From assembly GCA_015494815.1 (NCBI GenBank), contig WGAK01000193.1:1-11426 (forward strand): a DNA stretch of 11,426 bases, given 5' to 3'. Position 1 is the first letter of the stretch; each line of letters begins with the position of its first letter. The position numbers and the translations under genes were made by a program. This stretch comes from Anaerolineales bacterium (GTDB lineage: Bacteria; Chloroflexota; Anaerolineae; Anaerolineales; DRMV01). The notes under the pieces are model-generated. The model was not told the origin of the DNA. It searched no databases and saw only the letters and a program-made list of their open reading frames with translations. This document shows positions 7,744-11,426 of this stretch, piece by piece.

Positions 7744-8757
7744 TCATTCCTCCTCGGGGTGCAGCAGCGGGGAGAAGGTGTCAATGAGCAGCCGCACATC
7801 GCCGCCCACCGAGTAGAGCACCGGCGAGGTCGCGCCCCGGTCCAGGTACTCCTTCACCTTGGCCCGGGCCTCTTCGGGCGTGCCCGACGCGGTAATGCGA
7901 TGGATGAGGTCCTCGGGCACCAGGTGCTTGGCCCGTTGGATTTGCTCATGGGTGGCCGGCCAGCCCAAGATGGACTGAATCTCACGCACCACCTCTTCGG
8001 AGACCCCCGAAGCCTTGGCGATGTGGGGTTGCTGAGCCAGATACTGCACCAGCAACTCCCGGGTGCGGTCAATGGCGACTTCGCGGTCGTGGTCCACCGA
8101 GGCCACGATGAGTTGCGGGCGGTCAATCTCGTCCAGGGTACGCCCGGCCTTGCGGGCGCCCTTGGCGATTTGCTCCAGGGCCCAATCGTTGTATTCGGGC
8201 GGCACACAATAGTTGAGCAGCACGCCATCCGCGATTTCACCGGCCAGGGCCAGCATCTTGGGGCCGGTGGCGCCGATGTAGATGGGCACATCTCGCGGCT
8301 CCCGCCGGCCGTGCACCACATCCAACTCGATGCCGTCCACGTGCACGAACTCGCCGTGGAAGGTCACCCGCTCCATGTTCAGCAGGCGGCGCAACACGAT
8401 GACGGTCTCACGCATGGCCTTGAGCGGCTTGCGGCGCATGATGCCCACCTGGCGGGCCAGGGGGTCCCACCAGGCGCCCAGGCCGGCGATGATGCGGCCG
8501 GGGGCCAGGTCGTCCAGGGTCAAGAAGGTCGCCGCCAGCAGACCGATGTTGCGGGTCCAGTTGTTGATGACGCCCGAACCGATTTTGATGCGCTCGGTCA
8601 CCGCGGCATAGGCCGCCATGGGCACGATGGCGTCGCGCACCAGGCGGCTCTCGGCCTGCCACACGGCCTCGAAGCCCAGCTTCTCGGCATATTGCACATC
8701 GGCCAGGCCCGCGCGCAGGTCGTGGGCGTCTTGCAAATACAAAGCGGCTCGTTTCAT
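7744..8757 (-). CDS. Luciferase-like (LLM) class F420-dependent oxidoreductase
   Basis: This 337-residue TIM-barrel enzyme belongs to the luciferase-like monooxygenase superfamily, in the branch with F420-dependent reductases such as Mer and glucose-6-phosphate dehydrogenase Fgd. Supporting stretches are QYAEKLGFEAVWQAES (22-37), VTERIKIGSGVINNWTRN (53-70), LDDLAPGRIIAGLGAWWDPL (81-100), VPIYIGATGPKMLALAGE (157-174) and the substrate-domain LVPEDLIHRITASGTPEEA near the end. It lies 27 bases after cofC in one operon with cofD, which supports F420 rather than FMN. AAGGAGG lies seven bases before the ATG. The substrate is unknown: methylene-tetrahydropterin, alcohol, sugar phosphate or xenobiotic reduction would all fit the family. 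Confidence 0.85.
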   Translation of the reverse strand: MKRAALYLQDAHDLRAGLADVQYAEKLGFEAVWQAESRLVRDAIVPMAAYAAVTERIKIGSGVINNWTRNIGLLAATFLTLDDLAPGRIIAGLGAWWDPLARQVGIMRRKPLKAMRETVIVLRRLLNMERVTFHGEFVHVDGIELDVVHGRREPRDVPIYIGATGPKMLALAGEIADGVLLNYCVPPEYNDWALEQIAKGARKAGRTLDEIDRPQLIVASVDHDREVAIDRTRELLVQYLAQQPHIAKASGVSEEVVREIQSILGWPATHEQIQRAKHLVPEDLIHRITASGTPEEARAKVKEYLDRGATSPVLYSVGGDVRLLIDTFSPLLHPEEE

Positions 8758-8784
8758 CAGATGCCTCCTTGAGAGGGAACCGGG

Positions 8785-9459
8785 TTAGCCCGGCCAGGGT
8801 GAAGGGTTCTCATAATGGGCCACTTGCAGCATGTGCTGGGCCAGGTCGGGGAACACCGCGCGCAGCAGCGCGGCATCGTGGGGCCAGTCCAGGTCGTGGG
8901 CCAGGCCGTCCCGATAGACCACGTGCACCTCACGGCCCTGGCGCTGCGCGTGGCGCAAATGGCGCAAAAACGAACCCGGGCCATAGGCAAAGACATGGCC
9001 GTGCGGCGGGGCCAGGCCCAGCGCGTTGGTGCCCTGACGCTGCCCGTCGGGCGCGATGACCAGCCGACCCCGCGCCGGCTCGGGCTCGGCCCGCAGCGGC
9101 TGCACCATGGCCGCGACATCGTCGGGGGTGAGTCGCGGCAAGTCCACGGCCAAAATCAACATGCGCGGGATGTGCCACGCGCTCAGTAAGGCTGCGGTGC
9201 GGGTGAGGGTGCTGTTGAGGTCCGCGTCGCCGGCCTCTTGCAACACGCGCGCGCCCCACGACCGGGCCAGGGCCAACACCGCGGTGTCACGACTGACCAC
9301 CAGCACCTCGTCAATGCCCGGTGTCTGGCCCACGACGCTCAGGGTGTGCTGCAACAACCAACGATTGAGCCGCTCGCGGTCCTCGGGGGTTAGCGCCCGC
9401 CCCAAGCGGGACTTTCCCTCGCGCAGCGGCTTGACGGGAAGAATCGCCCACAAAGTCAC
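8785..9459 (-). CDS. cofC: 2-phospho-L-lactate (or phosphoenolpyruvate) guanylyltransferase CofC
   Basis: This 224-residue nucleotidyltransferase activates 2-phospholactate or phosphoenolpyruvate with GTP to give the guanylated donor used by CofD in coenzyme F420 assembly. Motifs are ILPVKPLREGKSRLGRAL (6-23), GDADLNSTL (77-85), AVDLPRL (104-110) and APDGQRQGTNALGL (136-149). The frame runs open far upstream, but the family begins at the GTG at 9459, where GGAGG lies seven bases before it. The GTG shares bases (GTGA) with the stop of a 22-codon leader ORF, which suggests coupled translation. It sits after cofD with an 83-base spacer and before llm with 27 bases. Whether the donor acid is phospholactate or PEP cannot be told from sequence. 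Confidence 0.93.
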   Translation of the reverse strand: MTLWAILPVKPLREGKSRLGRALTPEDRERLNRWLLQHTLSVVGQTPGIDEVLVVSRDTAVLALARSWGARVLQEAGDADLNSTLTRTAALLSAWHIPRMLILAVDLPRLTPDDVAAMVQPLRAEPEPARGRLVIAPDGQRQGTNALGLAPPHGHVFAYGPGSFLRHLRHAQRQGREVHVVYRDGLAHDLDWPHDAALLRAVFPDLAQHMLQVAHYENPSPWPG

Positions 9460-9524
9460 GGATGGTCCTCCAGGCTCCCCGGGCCTCGAGTGAGGCTCGG
9501 GCAGGATAGGCGCAGGCGCTGCAT
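9456..9524 (-). CDS. Putative 22-codon leader ORF overlapping cofC start
   Basis: On the - strand an ATG at 9524 follows a strong AAGGAG (9535-9530) at a five-base spacing. The ORF runs 22 codons, beginning MQRLRLSCPS, and ends with TGA at 9458-9456 inside the GTGA that starts cofC. A 10-base hairpin lies in its middle. It has no recognised domain and may be a regulatory leader or a coupling device. The good ribosome site, the exact start/stop overlap and the otherwise unexplained 83-base spacer support it; short ORFs arise easily by chance, so confidence is modest. Confidence 0.35.
   Translation of the reverse strand: MQRLRLSCPSLTRGPGSLEDHP
9478..9501. repeat. Inverted repeat in the cofD-cofC spacer
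   Basis: CCCGGGCCTC at 9478-9487 pairs with GAGGCTCGGG at 9492-9501 around GAGT. One pair is a G-T wobble on the + strand and an A-C mismatch in the - strand RNA. It lies inside the leader ORF and ends about six bases before the cofC GGAGG, so it could influence ribosome access. Confidence 0.45.
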
Positions 9525-9542
9525 CTCTTCTCCTTGCCCGCG

Positions 9543-10505
9543 CTATCCACGCGCCGCCAGGCGCAACGCCTGGGCGAAATCCCAGGTCACCTGGGCCAGG
9601 GCCCGCCGCCGCGCCGGCGTGGGCATCCAGGCGTCGGTGACCAACACGGCCTGGCCTGTGGCCGCGGTGATGCGGGGCGCCAGCGCGGCGTCCGCGGCGT
9701 CCACCACCAGCCCGTGCACCAGGCCCTGGTAATGGCGGGCCACCGCCAGGGCCGAGGGCTCGATGCCCATCTCGGCGTACATCTTGGCGGCCGGGCCCTT
9801 GACCGCGCGGCCGCCGATGAGGGGCGACACCGCGACCACCGTCTTGCTCGCCAGCGCCTCGCGCACCCCGGGGATGGCCAGCATCGGGCCGATGCTCACC
9901 CAGGGGTTGGAGGGCGCTATCAGTACGGCCTCGGCCGCAGCCAGGGCTTCCAGTACACCCGGTGCAGGGCGTGCCCGGGCCGCGCCCACGAATTCGAAAT
10001 CCTGCACCCGGGGGGCGCACTGGCGTCGCACGAAATAATCCTGAAAATCCAACCAGCCGTGCTCGGTCGTGCGCACACGCGTCGGCACGGGGTCGTCGGT
10101 CACGGGCAGCACCTGGGCGCGCACGCCCCAGGCCTGGCACACCGCGCGCGTGATGGCACTCAGCCGCTGCCCGGCCTGCAGGCGGCGGGTCCGCTCCAGA
10201 TGCAGCCCCAGGTCGCGGTCGCCCAGGCGGAACCAGGTCGGGCCGCCCAACTCGGCCACGGTCGCCAGCGCGTGCCAGGTCTCGTCGGCCCGGCCCCACC
10301 CCGTGTCGGGATTTTCGCGACCGGCCAGGGTGTAGCACACGGTATCCAAATCGGGGCTGATGTGCAGCCCAAAATGGGTGAAGTCGTCGCCCACATTGAC
10401 GATGACGGCGACTTGCTCAGGAGGCAGCACCTGCACCAGGCCGGCCGCGAAACGGGCCCCGCCGACCCCGCCCGCCAGCACGACCGCTCGTGGCGTGATG
10501 GGCAT
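9543..10505 (-). CDS. cofD: 2-phospho-L-lactate transferase CofD
   Basis: This 320-residue enzyme joins the guanylated phospholactate (or PEP) from CofC to the riboflavin-like precursor Fo, giving F420-0 (or its dehydro form) and GMP. It has the typical N-terminal LAGGVGGARFAAGL (10-23), NVGDDFTHFGLHIS (37-50) with PDLDTVCYTLAG (51-62), then LIAPSNPWVSIGPMLAIPG (195-213) and VSPLIGGRAVKGPAAKM (226-242). Length is normal. ATG at 10505 lies eight bases after the HIT stop and has no good Shine-Dalgarno, so coupling to HIT translation is likely. The Fo synthase and the glutamate-adding CofE/FbiB are not in the window and must be elsewhere if the pathway is complete. Confidence 0.95.
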   Translation of the reverse strand: MPITPRAVVLAGGVGGARFAAGLVQVLPPEQVAVIVNVGDDFTHFGLHISPDLDTVCYTLAGRENPDTGWGRADETWHALATVAELGGPTWFRLGDRDLGLHLERTRRLQAGQRLSAITRAVCQAWGVRAQVLPVTDDPVPTRVRTTEHGWLDFQDYFVRRQCAPRVQDFEFVGAARARPAPGVLEALAAAEAVLIAPSNPWVSIGPMLAIPGVREALASKTVVAVSPLIGGRAVKGPAAKMYAEMGIEPSALAVARHYQGLVHGLVVDAADAALAPRITAATGQAVLVTDAWMPTPARRRALAQVTWDFAQALRLAARG

Positions 10506-10513
10506 GGTCGGGT

Positions 10514-10870
10514 TCAGCGGGCCAGCATGGGGCCCAGGGCCCGGCCGCCCAGCAGATGCATGTGCAGGTGAAAGACCACCTGCCCCGCGTGGTCACCGGT
10601 GTTGACGATAAGCCGATAGCCCCGGCTCAGGCCCAGGGTCTGCGCCACCTGCCGGGCCACGGTAAACATATGCCCCACCAGGGGCTCGTCGGCAGGCTCC
10701 ACCCCATCCACCGATGGGATGTGCTTGTTGGGCACGATGAGCACATGCACCGGCGCGATGGGGTTGATGTCGTGAAAGGCGGTGACTTGCTCGTCGTGAT
10801 AGACGATGTTGCCGGGCAAATCGCCGCGCACGATTTTGCAAAAGATGCATTCCGGGTCGTGATGCGTCAT
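10514..10870 (-). CDS. HIT family (histidine triad) nucleotide hydrolase
   Basis: This 118-residue protein has the HINT/PKCI layout: zinc-type CIFCK at 8-12, NPIAPVHVLIVPNKH at 36-50, and the histidine triad HLHMHLLGG at 101-109, where H103 corresponds to the nucleophile of characterised HINT proteins. The family hydrolyses nucleoside phosphoramidates and acyl-nucleotides. ATG at 10870 has AAGGAG seven bases upstream. It is the promoter-proximal gene of the F420 operon and ends eight bases before cofD. The operon handles guanylated intermediates, so a clean-up role is conceivable, but HIT genes occur in many contexts and nothing in the sequence proves it. Confidence 0.93.
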   Translation of the reverse strand: MTHHDPECIFCKIVRGDLPGNIVYHDEQVTAFHDINPIAPVHVLIVPNKHIPSVDGVEPADEPLVGHMFTVARQVAQTLGLSRGYRLIVNTGDHAGQVVFHLHMHLLGGRALGPMLAR

Positions 10871-10907
10871 GGGCACACTCCTTGCCTGCGGCCAAAGTCG
10901 CGTTTCC

Positions 10908-10913
10908 ATTATA
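10908..10913 (-). promoter_or_regulatory. Consensus -10 box for the hit-cofD-cofC-llm operon
   Basis: The - strand shows an exact TATAAT. A start near 10901 gives a leader of about 30 bases before the HIT ATG at 10870. No clear -35 box is present. A six-base dyad (ACCCGC at 10942-10947 with GCGGGT at 10951-10956) lies just upstream and could be an operator, with no direct support. Confidence 0.6.
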
Positions 10914-10997
10914 CCCAAGAACCGTGGGAAAACCATGAGGAACCCGCGCCGCGGGTACGCCTATACTGTCGAAGGGGGGTGTCAGCAAGGGCGACCT

Positions 10998-11178
10998 GCT
11001 GCCTGCGGCAGGCGTCCTCGCGGGGGTCGTTGCGAGGGCGCGCAGCGCCCCGTAGGGGCGCACGGCGTGCGCCCGCTCCTGACGCCGTCAGACAGGAGCC
11101 TATGCCGCTTCGCGTGAGGCCCAGGCCCTCGTCGGGCCCACGCAGGAGATGGCTTCGCCGCCTGTGGCGGCTCGCCAT
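10998..11178. repeat. Cluster of six adjacent hairpins, REP/BIME-like
   Basis: Six inverted repeats follow one another almost without gaps. They are CTGCC/GGCAG (10998-11010, loop three), GGGCGC/GCGCCC (11036-11050, loop three), GGGCGCAC/GTGCGCCC (11056-11074, loop three), GCTCCTG/CAGGAGC (11075-11099, loop eleven), CGTG-A-GGCCC/GGGCCCACG (11113-11142, one bulged A), and ATGGC..GCCGCC/GGCGGC..GCCAT (11149-11178, small internal loop). GTCGTTGCGAGG (11027-11038) and the reverse complement of the last unit's end (GTCATGGCGAG) recall the GTCATTGCGAG ends of dispersed bacterial palindromic repeats. This suggests a composite extragenic element, not a gene. Resemblance is from memory. Confidence 0.6.
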
Positions 11179-11304
11179 GACACGTCAAGGGTGTTTGCTG
11201 TTATTCAAAGCCCCAACACGCCCACGCTCCCCAAAGTCACCTCCGGCCCTGCGCCCCAAGATGGCCTATTCACCGATTTCGGCGACACTTGCACGCGCCC
11301 CCGC

Positions 11305-11340
11305 GCCGCGGGCCGCGACCTGCGGGCTGCGGCCCGCAGG
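11305..11340. repeat. Five tandem heptamers with two competing hairpins
   Basis: Five 7-base units start at 11305, 11312, 11319, 11326 and 11333, with consensus GCCGCGG or close variants, related to the array at 7691-7739. Two mutually exclusive nine-base perfect stems can form: 11308-11316 with 11329-11337, and 11319-11327 with 11332-11340. The array lies about 55 bases upstream of the rightward promoter, so it would not be in that transcript. Confidence 0.6.
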
Positions 11341-11394
11341 CAACCCTTGCCCGTGCCCTTGGTTGCGCATTCGCGCCCGCGCGCGGTGTTTTTG

Positions 11395-11403
11395 TGGTAC
11401 AAT
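11395..11403 (+). promoter_or_regulatory. Extended -10 promoter firing out of the right edge
   Basis: TGG-TACAAT is an extended -10 with one mismatch, preceded by a T-run (11389-11393). A start near 11410 would transcribe a gene beyond the window. A GCCCTC/GAGGGC dyad (11405-11420) follows at the expected start of the transcript. Confidence 0.5.
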
Positions 11404-11426
11404 TGCCCTCCGCCGAGGGCCACAGC

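Larger units (their letters stand above)
10914..11426. other. Stretch of over 500 bases without a convincing gene
   Basis: No reading frame here has a family match, a good ribosome site or protein-like composition. The stretch holds, left to right, the upstream side of the HIT promoter, a cluster of hairpins (10998-11178), about 125 bases in which nothing was recognised (11179-11304), a heptamer array (11305-11340), a 54-base spacer and a rightward promoter at 11395-11403. It also separates two divergent units. Confidence 0.7.

Noticed and set aside
9460..10338. Long upstream extension of the cofC frame
   Set aside because: It overlaps cofD antiparallel in frame phase only, and CofC family homology begins at the GTG at 9459 with its own GGAGG.
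10962..10967. TATACT on the + strand as a rightward promoter
   Set aside because: No TG extension, no -35 and no gene follows, only the hairpin cluster.
10998..11340. CRISPR array
   Set aside because: The repeats are unequal hairpins and contiguous 7-base units without spacers, and no cas genes are present.
11205..11423. 72-codon open frame on the - strand at the right end
   Set aside because: It covers the heptamer array and a rightward promoter, has Arg/Gly-rich composition and no ribosome site or family signal.

Overview
This is a GC-rich bacterial chromosomal window, about two-thirds G+C by eye. It is gene-dense, with short spacers and Shine-Dalgarno-led ATG/GTG starts. The gene set points to a member of the Chloroflexota (Anaerolineae-like), inferred from three things: coenzyme F420 genes (cofC, cofD) plus an F420-type luciferase-like oxidoreductase, an inositol-3-phosphate synthase of the short actinobacterial/archaeal type, and a ferritin-like/VIT1 fusion. 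Actinobacteria share several of these traits, so the assignment is moderate. No phage, transposon, CRISPR, rRNA or tRNA gene was seen.

Left block, + strand (1-4108): the 3' end of smpB, a dolichol/phytol-kinase-like membrane kinase, an MbfA-like iron exporter, and a full-length FtsK/SpoIIIE DNA translocase. They are separated by 9 to 24 bases and look like one operon whose promoter lies left of the window. Second block, + strand (4115-5917): a nitrilase-fold glutaminase and an NAD+ synthetase as two adjacent genes behind their own extended -10 promoter. Together they probably form a split version of the usually fused glutamine-dependent NadE.

The next genes are on the - strand. Inositol-3-phosphate synthase (7073 to 5973) converges on nadE. 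A 130-residue conserved-looking protein of unknown function (7625 to 7233) has its own extended -10 promoter and a good intrinsic terminator. A four-gene - strand operon (10870 to 7744) then reads HIT hydrolase, cofD, cofC, and F420-dependent LLM oxidoreductase. It combines two F420 assembly steps with a likely F420 user. A 22-codon leader-like ORF sits between cofD and cofC, and its stop overlaps the cofC GTG start.

The right end (about 10914-11426) carries no convincing gene. It holds a cluster of hairpins about 180 bases long, a short array of tandem 7-base repeats, and an extended -10 promoter firing right, out of the window. The same kind of 7-base repeat array lies beyond the llm stop codon at 7691-7739. 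These heptamer arrays, the hairpin cluster, the cofC leader ORF and the split NAD synthetase are the least ordinary features. No clearly new multi-gene system is visible.
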